A stretch of DNA of 64,000 nucleotides from NCBI GenBank assembly GCA_029252405.1, contig JAQXBM010000074.1, forward strand, positions 124,001-188,000, written 5' to 3'. Shown piece by piece: positions 28,010 through 36,236 of this stretch. The notes below the pieces were generated by a model, which saw only the letters and a list, made by a program, of their open reading frames with translations, did no database searches and was not told the origin of the DNA. This DNA is from Crocinitomicaceae bacterium (GTDB taxonomy: Bacteria > Bacteroidota > Bacteroidia > Flavobacteriales_D > Crocinitomicaceae). The position numbers and the translations under genes are program-made. Numbering within the stretch: position 1 is the stretch's first letter; each line of letters opens with the position of its first letter.

Positions 28010-29032
28010 CTACACTTTTACAACCTTTTGAGAAGACTTCTTTTTCTTTTCGCGCTCTTTCAAACGAATTCCACCAACTACCTTTAATTGATAGAAGATT
28101 TGATTGTAACGCAATTCCCTGAATCGAATCGATTTTATATCGAAGTCAGTTACAAACCAAAGGAAATAATCGGGTTTTGAATAACCTGCGATAAAGCGCA
28201 GGTCCAAACGTGGGGCTAAACCAAGGACACCTCGTGTTGTACTTCCAAATTGGTAAATTTTTGATTGAATGACAGCGCCGATTCCTCCGAAGGCAGAAAA
28301 TCTCCAGTTGTTTAAACGCCCGACGTAAGCGTATCCAGGAACGACTCCCAGATCTAAAGCCGACATGTTATTCGCATAAGATTTTGACTGTGTCATATCG
28401 ATTAATTCGTTCGGCGCAAGCGATTGTCCCTCATTCGTAACTCCAAAATAATTCAGTGTTCCCTTGAGGTAAAACGTTCCTTCAGGCTTGTTGTAATGTC
28501 CAACTTTCCCAAAAACGGCCGCCATTTTGAAATCGTCGTTCCGGAAGAACCATCCATTAATAGATAAACTCTGAGCTCTTGTATTGGGACGAATTAAGTT
28601 CGGGCTGAGATTGTTCAAAGTGTCATTCCATTCATGGGCATCCACAATTACGTAGCCTCTGTTACTGCGGGCTTCGATATCCCAAAATGTTTTCTTGAAG
28701 CTGAACTTCAATCCTAAATCGAAGAGTTGAGATTTCCCAAAGCGACTTTTCGGTCGGAGCGTTCCAGGAATACCGAATCCGATGCGCAAGCCAAACCACT
28801 TGTACTTGATGCCGATTCCCATGGCCAATTGCAGGTTGTGTTTGAATCTTAACGTTCCAACACCTTCATTAAAATCGTCTTTTAAGGTAAATGGAGCGGA
28901 ATTGAATCCTAAATCGCTGTACAGCACAACTCTGTTCTTGTAGAGAGCGTAGGGGAGGGAGTCCGATGTTTCTTGTGAATGCACTGCACTCACACCAATG
29001 ATCAGAAAAAAGAAAAGAATCCACTTTTTCAT
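28010..29032 (-). CDS. DUF4421 outer-membrane protein
   Basis: The start at 29032 (340 aa) begins the signal peptide MKKWILFFFLIIGVSAVHSQ; the longer frame to 29050 adds six polar residues. The body matches the DUF4421 family: KNRVVLYSDLGFN, LGIGIKYKWFG-like MGIGIKYKWFGLRIGFGIPG, and repeated beta-strands consistent with a barrel. The C-terminus is strongly basic (KEREKKKKSSQKVVKV). A TATTTTTG promoter box ends 5 bases before this ATG, supporting the choice and suggesting a leaderless message. Function unknown. Confidence 0.82.
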   Translation of the reverse strand: MKKWILFFFLIIGVSAVHSQETSDSLPYALYKNRVVLYSDLGFNSAPFTLKDDFNEGVGTLRFKHNLQLAMGIGIKYKWFGLRIGFGIPGTLRPKSRFGKSQLFDLGLKFSFKKTFWDIEARSNRGYVIVDAHEWNDTLNNLSPNLIRPNTRAQSLSINGWFFRNDDFKMAAVFGKVGHYNKPEGTFYLKGTLNYFGVTNEGQSLAPNELIDMTQSKSYANNMSALDLGVVPGYAYVGRLNNWRFSAFGGIGAVIQSKIYQFGSTTRGVLGLAPRLDLRFIAGYSKPDYFLWFVTDFDIKSIRFRELRYNQIFYQLKVVGGIRLKEREKKKKSSQKVVKV

Positions 29033-29037
29033 CGGTT

Positions 29038-29045
29038 CAAAAATA
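29038..29045 (-). promoter_or_regulatory. -7 promoter box directly before the DUF4421 start
   Basis: TATTTTTG on the minus strand fits TAnnTTTG; only 5 bases separate it from the ATG at 29032, so the message should have little or no 5' leader. Confidence 0.5.
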
Positions 29046-29117
29046 CGCAAAAGAGATATGGAACAATCAATACAGCGAATAATTTGATTACTCAGTGTTT
29101 AAAATGAAAAAACCGCT

Positions 29118-29125
29118 TATTTTTG
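29118..29125 (+). promoter_or_regulatory. -7 promoter box of the methyltransferase gene
   Basis: TATTTTTG fits TAnnTTTG and lies 16 bases before the ATG at 29142. Confidence 0.45.
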
Positions 29126-29141
29126 TCTGACATTTATACGC

Positions 29142-29912
29142 ATGAAGAAGCTCTACAAATTCCTACTGAACAAACTTCCACGACCTTTATTGATTCGTTT
29201 GAGTTATCCTTTCAAAAAGGTAGCGCCAATCGTGTACAAAGGTGATAATGTTGAATGTCCTGTTTGTGAGCGTTCTTTCCGTAAGTTCCTTTCTTATGGT
29301 TCTGATGTAGCGCACCGCGAGAATGTGCTTTGTCCTTACGATTTAACACTTGAGCGTCACCGTTTAATGTGGTTGTACCTCAAAAATCATTCAGATTTCT
29401 TTACGAAAGATAATTTGAAAGTGCTGCACATGGCACCAGAGCAGTGTTTTCATAAAACGTTCAAGAACCAAAAGAACTTGGATTACTTGACTGCTGATAT
29501 TGTTTCGCCGATTGCCGATATTCACTTCGACTTGCACGACATTCCACTCGAAGACAATCAATTTGAAGTGATCTTCTGTAATCACGTTATGGAACACGTA
29601 GACGACGCAATTAAATGCATGAGCGAACTGTACCGCGTAATGAAGCCAGGAGGATGGGGGATCATGCAGGTGCCACAAGATCTCAATAGAGAAGAAACAT
29701 ACGAAGATTGGTCAATCACAAGTCCTGAAGAACGCGAAAAGCACTTTTGGCAGAAAGATCACGTTCGCCTGTTTGGAAGAGATTACCCGGATTGGCTGAG
29801 AAAAGCAGGTTTCACTGTGACTGAATTCGATAAGGACGCGCATTATCCAAAAGAAATCCAAGAGCGTTACCGTTTAGGTGAGAGTGAGATACTATATATT
29901 GTCTCAAAATAA
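29142..29912 (+). CDS. SAM-dependent class I methyltransferase
   Basis: This 256-aa cytoplasmic protein has an N-terminal cysteine pair (CPVCERSFRKF, near 41) with a later Cys in VLCPYDLT that could bind zinc. The methyltransferase core has LKVLHMAPEQC (motif I, degenerate), the acidic strand LDYLTADIV, FEVIFCNHVMEHVDDA (motif IV) and LYRVMKPGGWGIMQVP (motif V/VI), characteristic of Methyltransf_11. The substrate is unknown. It stands alone between a divergent DUF4421 gene and a 424-base gap. Confidence 0.85.
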   Translation: MKKLYKFLLNKLPRPLLIRLSYPFKKVAPIVYKGDNVECPVCERSFRKFLSYGSDVAHRENVLCPYDLTLERHRLMWLYLKNHSDFFTKDNLKVLHMAPEQCFHKTFKNQKNLDYLTADIVSPIADIHFDLHDIPLEDNQFEVIFCNHVMEHVDDAIKCMSELYRVMKPGGWGIMQVPQDLNREETYEDWSITSPEEREKHFWQKDHVRLFGRDYPDWLRKAGFTVTEFDKDAHYPKEIQERYRLGESEILYIVSK

Positions 29913-30336
29913 TATTTCTGAATTTTGTTTATAGTAATTGATGTTGGAGTTCGACTCCAATAATCCCGCGCGTTTTGCGTTTCTAATTCCCGTTTGTGAG
30001 AGGTCGCTGAGCGGAGTCGAAGTGCCGTTGTCACTTCCAAAACGCCCATTTTCCGCACCTTCAAAAGAAATCAATAAAACAGCATTTTATTCAATAAACC
30101 ATATTAAATATTCGATGACAAGTCGATTTTGATAATCGTTAAATTTTCGTTATTTTCTGTGCACGCATACTAAAATGAAATTTTTGGCGTTTTTATTGTA
30201 ACCAAGTCAACGAGGCTTAGTTATAGTACAAAGCCTGCAAGCTTTATAAGTCTGAAGAAAGTTAGTAAACGAGTAGTAGCGTACTAATCAGATTTAGGTT
30301 TAAACCAAACTAGAACAACAAATTAAAACCAGAAAC
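29913..30336. other. 424-bp gap with repeat element and long ECF-gene leader
   Basis: The first part (29944-30052) holds an inverted-repeat element (separate entry). The second part, ~30130-30336, forms the upstream region of the ECF sigma gene: AT-rich, with a 10-bp palindrome GGTTTAAACC at 30297-30306 about 30 bases before the ATG. I see no protein gene or tRNA. Confidence 0.6.
29944..30052. repeat. Intergenic repeat-like element (GGAGTCGAA type)
   Basis: A perfect 7-bp hairpin (TTGGAGT, loop TCG, ACTCCAA; 29944-29960) is followed at 30003-30024 by a string of the form GTCGCTGAGCGGAGTCGAAG. That string is familiar to me as a frequent intergenic repeat in Bacteroidota and some other bacteria. 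The GGAGTCGA core echoes the hairpin arm. The element has no open frame of quality. Confidence 0.5.
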
Positions 30337-30903
30337 ATGGCAGTGAATCCCATTTACCACCAGACCAAATCTACGCTTCTGCAAGAGCGCGATTGGATCA
30401 TGGAAGCGAAGAAGGATCCGGAGAGGTTCGGTCCACTGTACACGAAGTATCACGAACAGATATTTCGGTACGTCTATCAACGGATGGACGATCAAGAGCA
30501 AGCCTTCGATGTAACATCTCAAGTGTTCATCAAAGCGCTCAGTAACTTGCACAAGTATGAATACAGAGGTGTACCTTTTTCATCTTGGTTGTATCGAATT
30601 GCGAAGAGCGAACTTTACCAGAATTTTCGCGATCGCAAAGCAAAACGTACAGTCAATGTTGATACAGTTCATCTCGCAGATATTACTGAAGAATTCGATG
30701 ACGATAATTTGGTAGCGGACAAAAACAGATTAATTCGGTGTTTAGCCGAGCTCCGCGAAGCAGATCTTCAACTGATTGAACTTCGGTACTTTGAAAAAAG
30801 AGCGTATCGTGAAATAGGAGAGATTTTAGATGTTACTGAAAACAACGCTAAAGTCAAAACCTTCAGAGCGCTAGAACGACTGAAAAAACAATTTTTGAAA
30901 TAA
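30337..30903 (+). CDS. ECF-type RNA polymerase sigma factor
   Basis: This 188-aa protein contains sigma region 2 (about residues 30-95; LYTKYHEQIFRYVYQRM, FSSWLYRIAKSELYQNF) and region 4 (~130-185; LIELRYFEKRAYREIGEIL with ENNAKVKTFRALERL for -35 recognition). It lacks regions 1 and 3, as ECF factors do. The neighbour 7 bases downstream encodes a single-pass membrane protein, the usual place of an anti-sigma factor, and the third gene is a PorG-like barrel. In Porphyromonas an ECF factor (SigP) drives T9SS genes; a similar role here is inference. Confidence 0.93.
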   Translation: MAVNPIYHQTKSTLLQERDWIMEAKKDPERFGPLYTKYHEQIFRYVYQRMDDQEQAFDVTSQVFIKALSNLHKYEYRGVPFSSWLYRIAKSELYQNFRDRKAKRTVNVDTVHLADITEEFDDDNLVADKNRLIRCLAELREADLQLIELRYFEKRAYREIGEILDVTENNAKVKTFRALERLKKQFLK

Positions 30904-30910
30904 ACACGTG

Positions 30911-31717
30911 ATGAGAAAACTAAACACCACTTTGGACCGTGAACCGATGACTTCCCAGGAGATTCGAGATAGGCAGGATTTCAATTATATTCTAAAAGAA
31001 ACCGCCGTCGCGAAAGTTCCAATATGGAAATCCATCTGGTTCTACGGACCAGTTGGAATCGCAATGGTAACAATGGTCGTATCGGCCGTCAGAATTAACC
31101 CCCAAAATGAACAATTTGAAGATAAAACTACCTTAAGTCAATTTAACACAACGAACACAGAAGATTACCCAGCAAACACAATTGTTGTTGAGAAATCGGA
31201 AGAACTTACTGAAACCAAGTCCGATTCGAATAAAGAAAATGAAACAGCGATTGCTTCAACTGAACAAACGGTGGACCCCTCAAATACAGTTACTCCTAAC
31301 GTTAAAGCTGATCCACAGCAGGTGGATCCAGCTTTTTTAGCGAATGAAAAATCCAATGAACAACCAGAAGTAATGCCCGAACCACCTATTGAAAGAGTCG
31401 TTAAGATAGCTTCGGCGAAAACAATGCCTAGTATTGCTGGAGTATTTAACGGAAGAGTGGCAATTGGTTCGATCTGTTCTACAGGTAAAATCGACTGTAA
31501 CAATGGCTATGAAATCATTTCTTTTGATATCCAATACGACAATGGAATAGAAAGCACGGTAGATCGTGTTTCAGGAAGTCAAATTCCATCAACTATTTGT
31601 CGAAAATTGAGACGTTTCAACGTGGGAAGCCCGGTATTTATTACCAGAATTGTCGCAATGAATCAAAAAGGTGAAAGAAAGCAACTACTTTCAATGCAAA
31701 TAGAGCCAACCTTCTAG
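30911..31717 (+). CDS. Single-pass membrane protein, putative anti-sigma partner with GldM-C-like end
   Basis: I choose the ATG at 30911 (268 aa) over the GTG just before it. There is a cytoplasmic N-terminus of ~45 residues, one membrane helix (IWFYGPVGIAMVTMVVSAV), a Ser/Thr/Glu-rich linker of ~100 residues, and a C-terminal ~95-residue beta domain. In that domain YEIISFDIQYDNG followed by ICRKLRRFNVGSPVFITRI resembles the C-terminal domain of the T9SS motor protein GldM (GxxV...RxRRGxxVxIxxI). The position directly after an ECF sigma gene suggests an anti-sigma factor, but no zinc HxxxCxxC anti-sigma motif is present. The call is tentative. Confidence 0.6.
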   Translation: MRKLNTTLDREPMTSQEIRDRQDFNYILKETAVAKVPIWKSIWFYGPVGIAMVTMVVSAVRINPQNEQFEDKTTLSQFNTTNTEDYPANTIVVEKSEELTETKSDSNKENETAIASTEQTVDPSNTVTPNVKADPQQVDPAFLANEKSNEQPEVMPEPPIERVVKIASAKTMPSIAGVFNGRVAIGSICSTGKIDCNNGYEIISFDIQYDNGIESTVDRVSGSQIPSTICRKLRRFNVGSPVFITRIVAMNQKGERKQLLSMQIEPTF

Positions 31718-31865
31718 CCAGATATTCTTTTATTAGTCAGACGTCATAGTATCTTCATTAACAGTTGTGTTTTAATAAAATGTGTCCAACAAGTTTGGTA
31801 TACTCTTGAAACATTCATACTTTCGTAGATATTATACACTAGAATAATCGTATTAAAACGGAACG

Positions 31866-32807
31866 ATGAAATTATTAACTGGTCTAGTACTACTCTTAGT
31901 CGCAGGATTTACCTACGGACAGCATACAAACTTCAACACTCAACGAAACTGGTCGTTGAACAAGAAGGAGATTATGTTCGGAGGTGGAGCTACGCAATTT
32001 CTTGGCGATTTAGGCGGTCGCGATCAAGTTGGAAAGGATTATAGCCTTGCCGATTTGGATTTACCTTCAACAAGCTGGAATGGAATGGTTGGATACCGTT
32101 TCCGTTTTCACCCATATTGGGCAACTTCGAGTGTTTTGAATGTTGGAATGGTTAGAGGGAACGACGCTCTTACAAATGAAGTTATTAGAGAATCGAGAAA
32201 CTTACACTTCCGATCGCTAGTAGTTGAATTCGAACAAAGAATCGAGTGTATCATTGTTGCCAATGAAAAATTTGGAGCTCGATACAAAATCCCGGGAATG
32301 AAGGGATTCAAAAATCACAACGAACAAATTTACCTTTTCACAGGTGTTGGAGTAAGTTACTTCAATCCTAAAGCAATGTACAACGGAAGCTGGACAGCGC
32401 TTCGACCTCTTCGTACTGAAGGGCAAGGTTTGGCTGAAGGCCCAGATGAATACCTTCCTGTAACTGCAACGGTTCCTTTCGGAATTGGTTTTAGAATGGG
32501 AATGGGACGTATGTGGAGAATCGGAATTGAAGCAACGTACGTGAAAACATTCTCTGATTACATCGATGATGTGAGTGGAACTTACTACGATCCAAGTGCA
32601 TTGGCATCGCAAGTAGGACCAGAAGCTGCTTACTTGTCAAACCCATCAGTGCAGAACTCAACTTGGTTTGCAGCAGGACAGCAACGTGGAGACATTCAAA
32701 AAGACGCATATTTCTACTTAAACTTAGTTTTTGCTAGAAACATTACATACAAGGACTACGCGAAAGCACGTCGAGCTCCAAAATGGAGAGGACGTTACAA
32801 GTTCTAA
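31866..32807 (+). CDS. PorG-like (DUF6089) outer-membrane barrel protein
   Basis: This 313-aa protein has a signal peptide (MKLLTGLVLLLVAGFTYGQ) and the pattern KKEIMFGGGATQFLGDLGG, GYRFRFHPYWATSSVLNVGMVRGND and NLHFRSLVVEFEQRIE. I recognise this as the DUF6089/PorG type, an outer-membrane component of the type IX secretion system in some members. The C-terminal part carries an extra loop (PSALASQVGPEAAYLSN) and a basic tail. It follows the ECF sigma factor block by 148 bases and ends in a strong UUCG terminator. Whether it is the PorG of the secretion machine or a paralogue cannot be told here. Confidence 0.72.
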   Translation: MKLLTGLVLLLVAGFTYGQHTNFNTQRNWSLNKKEIMFGGGATQFLGDLGGRDQVGKDYSLADLDLPSTSWNGMVGYRFRFHPYWATSSVLNVGMVRGNDALTNEVIRESRNLHFRSLVVEFEQRIECIIVANEKFGARYKIPGMKGFKNHNEQIYLFTGVGVSYFNPKAMYNGSWTALRPLRTEGQGLAEGPDEYLPVTATVPFGIGFRMGMGRMWRIGIEATYVKTFSDYIDDVSGTYYDPSALASQVGPEAAYLSNPSVQNSTWFAAGQQRGDIQKDAYFYLNLVFARNITYKDYAKARRAPKWRGRYKF

Positions 32808-32832
32808 TTGTTAATATGTTTTGAAATTTATT

Positions 32833-32862
32833 AATGGGGCAGCTTCGGTTGCCCCATTTTCG
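32833..32862 (+). terminator. Terminator with UUCG tetraloop
   Basis: AATGGGGCAGC, loop TTCG, GTTGCCCCATT (32833-32858) form an 11-bp stem with one G-U pair. A T-rich tract follows. It ends the PorG-like gene transcript. Confidence 0.88.
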
Positions 32863-32866
32863 TTTT

Positions 32867-32874
32867 TACCTTTG
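32867..32874 (+). promoter_or_regulatory. -7 promoter box of pyrD
   Basis: TACCTTTG fits TAnnTTTG and lies 14 bases before the pyrD ATG at 32889, right after the preceding terminator. Confidence 0.5.
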
Positions 32875-32888
32875 CCAAAACCTTTGGT

Positions 32889-33920
32889 ATGTTCAAACTT
32901 ATTCGATCCTTTCTTTTCCTTTTCGATCCAGAAAAAGTGCATTACTCAACAATGAAAATGATTCGCATCACGCTCAGTATACCTGGGATGAAGGCGCTTT
33001 GGAAGAAGTTGTATGTGGTAGATCACCCCAAACTTAAAAGAGAACTTTTTGGATTAACATTCGACAATCCAGTAGGGTTGGCTGCCGGATTTGACAAAAA
33101 CGCGAGTTTCTACAATGATTTGGCGTATTGCGGATTTGGTTTCATTGAAATTGGAACCGTAACTCCCGTAGGACAAGAAGGGAATCCTAAACCACGTTTG
33201 TTCCGTTTGAAAGAAGACAATGGAATCATTAACCGAATGGGATTCAACAATGCTGGAGTAGATGCCGCAGTTGAGCAATTGAAAAATCGAAAAACAGACT
33301 TGATTATTGGTGGTAACATCGGAAAGAACAAGGTGACACCAAACGAAGAGGCAACAAGCGATTATGTGAAGTCTTTTGAGAAACTTTTCGATTATGTTGA
33401 GTACTTTGTGGTGAATGTTTCTTCGCCAAACACTCCGAATCTGCGTTCACTGCAAGAAAAAGAACCTCTAACTGAGCTATTGCGCACTTTACAGGATCTC
33501 AACTCAAAGAAAGACAAACGAAAACCGATCTTATTAAAAATTGCCCCAGATTTAACCGACGAACAGTTAGATGATATCATCGAAATTGTGAACGACGTAA
33601 AATTGGATGGAGTGATTGCCGCCAATACTACAATCAGTCGTGAAGGTTTAAAAACGAGCGATGCGCGTATTGAGGAAATCGGAGCAGGAGGACTTTCTGG
33701 AAGACCGGTTAAGAACAGATCGACAGAGGTGATTCGCTATTTGGCGACAAAATCCAACAAGTCCTTTCCAATTATTGGAGTGGGTGGAATTCACTCTGCT
33801 GAGGATGCGCTTGAAAAATTGGATGCAGGTGCCGATTTAATTCAACTGTACACTGGATTTATCTACGAAGGTCCGCGTTTGCTGAAGCGAATCAATAAGG
33901 CGATTATCGCGCGAGCTTAA
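32889..33920 (+). CDS. pyrD: Quinone-dependent dihydroorotate dehydrogenase
   Basis: This 343-aa class 2 enzyme oxidises dihydroorotate to orotate in pyrimidine synthesis, passing electrons to quinone at the membrane. The N-terminal helical membrane-association segment (residues 1-45) is followed by the FMN barrel: [40 protein letters not shown], the catalytic Ser region [22 protein letters not shown], and the phosphate-binding [11 protein letters not shown] and [11 protein letters not shown]. The length is normal (336-350 aa). It is followed 26 bases later by an HMG-CoA-lyase-like gene. Confidence 0.96.
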   Translation: MFKLIRSFLFLFDPEKVHYSTMKMIRITLSIPGMKALWKKLYVVDHPKLKRELFGLTFDNPVGLAAGFDKNASFYNDLAYCGFGFIEIGTVTPVGQEGNPKPRLFRLKEDNGIINRMGFNNAGVDAAVEQLKNRKTDLIIGGNIGKNKVTPNEEATSDYVKSFEKLFDYVEYFVVNVSSPNTPNLRSLQEKEPLTELLRTLQDLNSKKDKRKPILLKIAPDLTDEQLDDIIEIVNDVKLDGVIAANTTISREGLKTSDARIEEIGAGGLSGRPVKNRSTEVIRYLATKSNKSFPIIGVGGIHSAEDALEKLDAGADLIQLYTGFIYEGPRLLKRINKAIIARA

Positions 33921-33946
33921 TTTCAGAATAAAGCGTATTTTTAACT

Positions 33947-34798
33947 ATGGCAAAAGTAACACTGATTGAATGTCCACGCGATGCAATGCAAGGACTTCAT
34001 GATTTTATTCCAACTGAACAAAAAATAGATTACATCAACTCAGTATTGAAGTGCGGGTTTGATACGGTAGATTTCGGAAGTTTTGTCTCACCAAAGGCAA
34101 TTCCGCAATTGCGCGATACATCGGAGGTTTTAGCTGGGTTGAACGACTCAGACAGTAAACTTTTAGCAATTGTAGCCAACGAACGTGGAGCAAATGACGC
34201 ATCGAATTTCGAACGAATTGATTATCTCGGCTATCCTTTTTCTGTTTCAGAAGAATTTCAAAAACGAAATACAAACGCGACCATTGAGGAGTCATTTTCA
34301 AGAGTGGAGCGCATTCAAGAAATAGCGAAGAAGAACAACAAGGAATTGGTGTTGTATTTATCGATGGGATTTGGTAATCCTTACGGTGAAGATTGGCATC
34401 CGGACATAGTTACAGCGTGGTGCGAGAAATTGTACTCGAAATTGGATGTGAAAATCCAAGCGCTTTCCGATACCATCGGATCTGGTACTCCAGAAATAGT
34501 CGCTTCTTTGTTTGATACCTTGATTCCAAGTTTGAGTCAGGTTGAGTTTGGAGCACATTTGCACACGATTCCTGAAAATGCCAAATTCTTGGTCGATGCG
34601 GCTTTCAATGCAGGTTGCCGAAGATTTGACGGGGCAATCAAGGGCTTTGGAGGATGTCCAATGGCAGCAGATGACTTGACTGGGAATATGCCTACAGAAC
34701 GCATGTTGGAATGGTTCATTGAGAATGAAATTGAAACGGGTGTCGATACGGATACGTTCAATACCGCAGTCAACAAAGCATTGACAGTATTCCCGTAA
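33947..34798 (+). CDS. HMG-CoA lyase-like aldolase
   Basis: This 283-aa TIM-barrel protein belongs to the HMGL-like family. The N-terminal catalytic Arg-Asp is in ECPRDAMQG, where canonical enzymes read E.GPRDG.Q. The metal-binding His pair is in GAHLHTIPENA, and the mobile-loop cysteine is in GFGGCPMAADDLTGNMPTE. Canonical HMG-CoA lyase splits HMG-CoA to acetoacetate and acetyl-CoA, in leucine and ketone metabolism. Bacteroidota carry this slightly divergent form. It follows pyrD and probably shares its transcript. Confidence 0.85.
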   Translation: MAKVTLIECPRDAMQGLHDFIPTEQKIDYINSVLKCGFDTVDFGSFVSPKAIPQLRDTSEVLAGLNDSDSKLLAIVANERGANDASNFERIDYLGYPFSVSEEFQKRNTNATIEESFSRVERIQEIAKKNNKELVLYLSMGFGNPYGEDWHPDIVTAWCEKLYSKLDVKIQALSDTIGSGTPEIVASLFDTLIPSLSQVEFGAHLHTIPENAKFLVDAAFNAGCRRFDGAIKGFGGCPMAADDLTGNMPTERMLEWFIENEIETGVDTDTFNTAVNKALTVFP

Positions 34799-34859
34799 CT
34801 TTTACGAATTTTTGAATTATACTTGACGTGAACAGCGCATTGTTTAAATAACGCATAGA

Positions 34860-35507
34860 ATGAACTATTTTTTCCCGATACTATTACTTTTTGGAGTCCT
34901 TACGGCTTGCACAGCTGAAGTAGAAGATAAACCCGAAAAGGAGGAAAGTGAAGAGTATTTTGAAGGAATTGCCACGACATTTGAAGGCAAAAAATTCGAG
35001 AACACCATCTTTAACGACTTATTGGAAGAATTGGGCGTTTGTGAATTTGAATCTTCGGACTCAACGTATTACGCAACTTGTTCACCTGAGAATTTCAAAA
35101 TTTCAAAGTTCAAAAATGAAGGAGGTCTCAAGGATGCATTCATACTTGAAATGAAGGCAGGAATTTTTCCAAAAAACGCTGAAGTGCCACTTCCACCAGT
35201 GAGACACGTGATTATTTTCGAACGGGAAGGAGGAAAATTGGTTCGCGTTGGTGGATTCCGAGGGAACTTGATAGGGAAGAGGCCGAATGCAAAATCTGGA
35301 GCCGACGATTTATTGCTCGCGCTATACGACACAGACGACGAAACCTTATTTCACTGCGTTTTCAAATGGAATGGTGGGAAATACGAGTTTCACTCAATCG
35401 AACGCTTGGATTACGGCGAAGGATTTAGAACAATCAAAGGTGAAGACAAGCTAGAAACGACACAGCAGATTTTCCAACAGCTCCGCGATAAATCCCTCAT
35501 ATTCTAG
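34860..35507 (+). CDS. Lipoprotein of unknown function (copy with DUF-like beta fold)
   Basis: This 215-aa protein has a lipoprotein signal peptide (PILLLFGVLTAC, Cys at ~17) and an acidic linker (EVEDKPEKEESEEY). The mature part has alternating strands. No known domain is recognised. The stop shares a base with the GTG of the next lipoprotein gene, so the two are co-translated and probably act together at the periplasm. Confidence 0.75.
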   Translation: MNYFFPILLLFGVLTACTAEVEDKPEKEESEEYFEGIATTFEGKKFENTIFNDLLEELGVCEFESSDSTYYATCSPENFKISKFKNEGGLKDAFILEMKAGIFPKNAEVPLPPVRHVIIFEREGGKLVRVGGFRGNLIGKRPNAKSGADDLLLALYDTDDETLFHCVFKWNGGKYEFHSIERLDYGEGFRTIKGEDKLETTQQIFQQLRDKSLIF

Positions 35508-35932
35508 TGAAACAGCTTCTCTTTCTTCTTGCCCTTGGACTTTCTGCCTGCTCCTCGAACGCCGAAATGAAGAGCGTACAGTACGACTACCTCATAAATG
35601 ATGGTAACAGTAAAGTGTGGATGATCGAGCAAATGATTGTTGGTAAATCGAACATTACGCCTCAGTTGGATCATGAAAAAGAAATCTTAATCTTTTACCA
35701 ATCTGCGAGTTTTCAATACATCCCTGTCAAGCAGTTGGGGAACAAAGTGGGTAAAACGGGAGATTATTTCCTGGACTCAGATGAAAAGGCGCTGAAGTTG
35801 TATTTCGATGATGAAAGTATTTGGGAGTTCAACTTAACTGAAATCTCAGAAGACAGTATTTACCTCGTTCCAACTGCTCAATCAGATGTGGGCTTCTCCA
35901 TGCAATTGGTGCCGTTGAAGGAGCTTTTTTAA
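35507..35932 (+). CDS. Small lipoprotein of unknown function
   Basis: This 141-aa protein starts at GTG 35507, overlapping the previous stop by one base (TAGTG). It begins with a lipobox signal (LLFLLALGLSAC). The mature domain is mostly beta (VQYDYLINDGNSKVWMIEQM, then IWEFNLTEISEDSIYLVP) and resembles lipocalin-like small proteins, without a firm match. It is encoded together with the upstream lipoprotein. Confidence 0.72.
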   Translation: MKQLLFLLALGLSACSSNAEMKSVQYDYLINDGNSKVWMIEQMIVGKSNITPQLDHEKEILIFYQSASFQYIPVKQLGNKVGKTGDYFLDSDEKALKLYFDDESIWEFNLTEISEDSIYLVPTAQSDVGFSMQLVPLKELF

Positions 35933-36236
35933 TCAAGTAAATTCGAAGAGAAAGTAATTGTTGGGCGTTCCTTCGGTCGGGCTATCCGCGAAAAGTCCAG
36001 TAGGGCTTTCTGCTATTATCCCTAACGCAGACAATCGTTTTTGGATTATCGGATTTATGGAGTGCTACCGCACTTGGATTGGCAGTGGTTTCCTACTTCA
36101 TCCAACACCGCCGAAAGCAGTCACGCAGCGAATTCAACAACTGAAGCCGAGTCCAAAAAATCAAAAAGCATGAGAAAGTGTAACTTTCGAAAGACAGCGC
36201 CAGTTAAAGAACTGATCGGAAAATCAGAAAATCGAT
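35933..36236. other. 304-bp gap with a Bacteroidota intergenic element
   Basis: The gap between convergent genes contains the repeat-like element at 35959-36030 (separate entry). The rest, 36031-36236, is non-coding: the in-frame translations are low quality and no hairpin terminator is evident. Confidence 0.55.
35959..36030. repeat. Intergenic element of the GGGCGTTCC...ATCCCTAACGC type
   Basis: The segment TGGGCGTTCCTTCGGTCGGG followed by CTATCCGC and, later, TTATCCCTAACGCA matches an element I recognise between genes in many Bacteroidota, usually with a central variable hairpin. The GCGTT and AACGC ends pair. Translation in frame gives the familiar pseudo-peptide GVPSVGLSAKSPVGLSAIIP. The function and mobility of the family are unknown to me. 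Confidence 0.6.

Noticed and set aside
29938-29972. A tRNA T-arm-like string (GGAGTTCGACTCC)
   Set aside because: No acceptor, D or anticodon arms fit around it and the stem-loop geometry is wrong for a T-arm; it is a simple inverted repeat.
35958-36173. A 71-aa reading frame (GVPSVGLSAKSP...)
   Set aside because: The translation matches the known intergenic element rather than a protein, with no start context.
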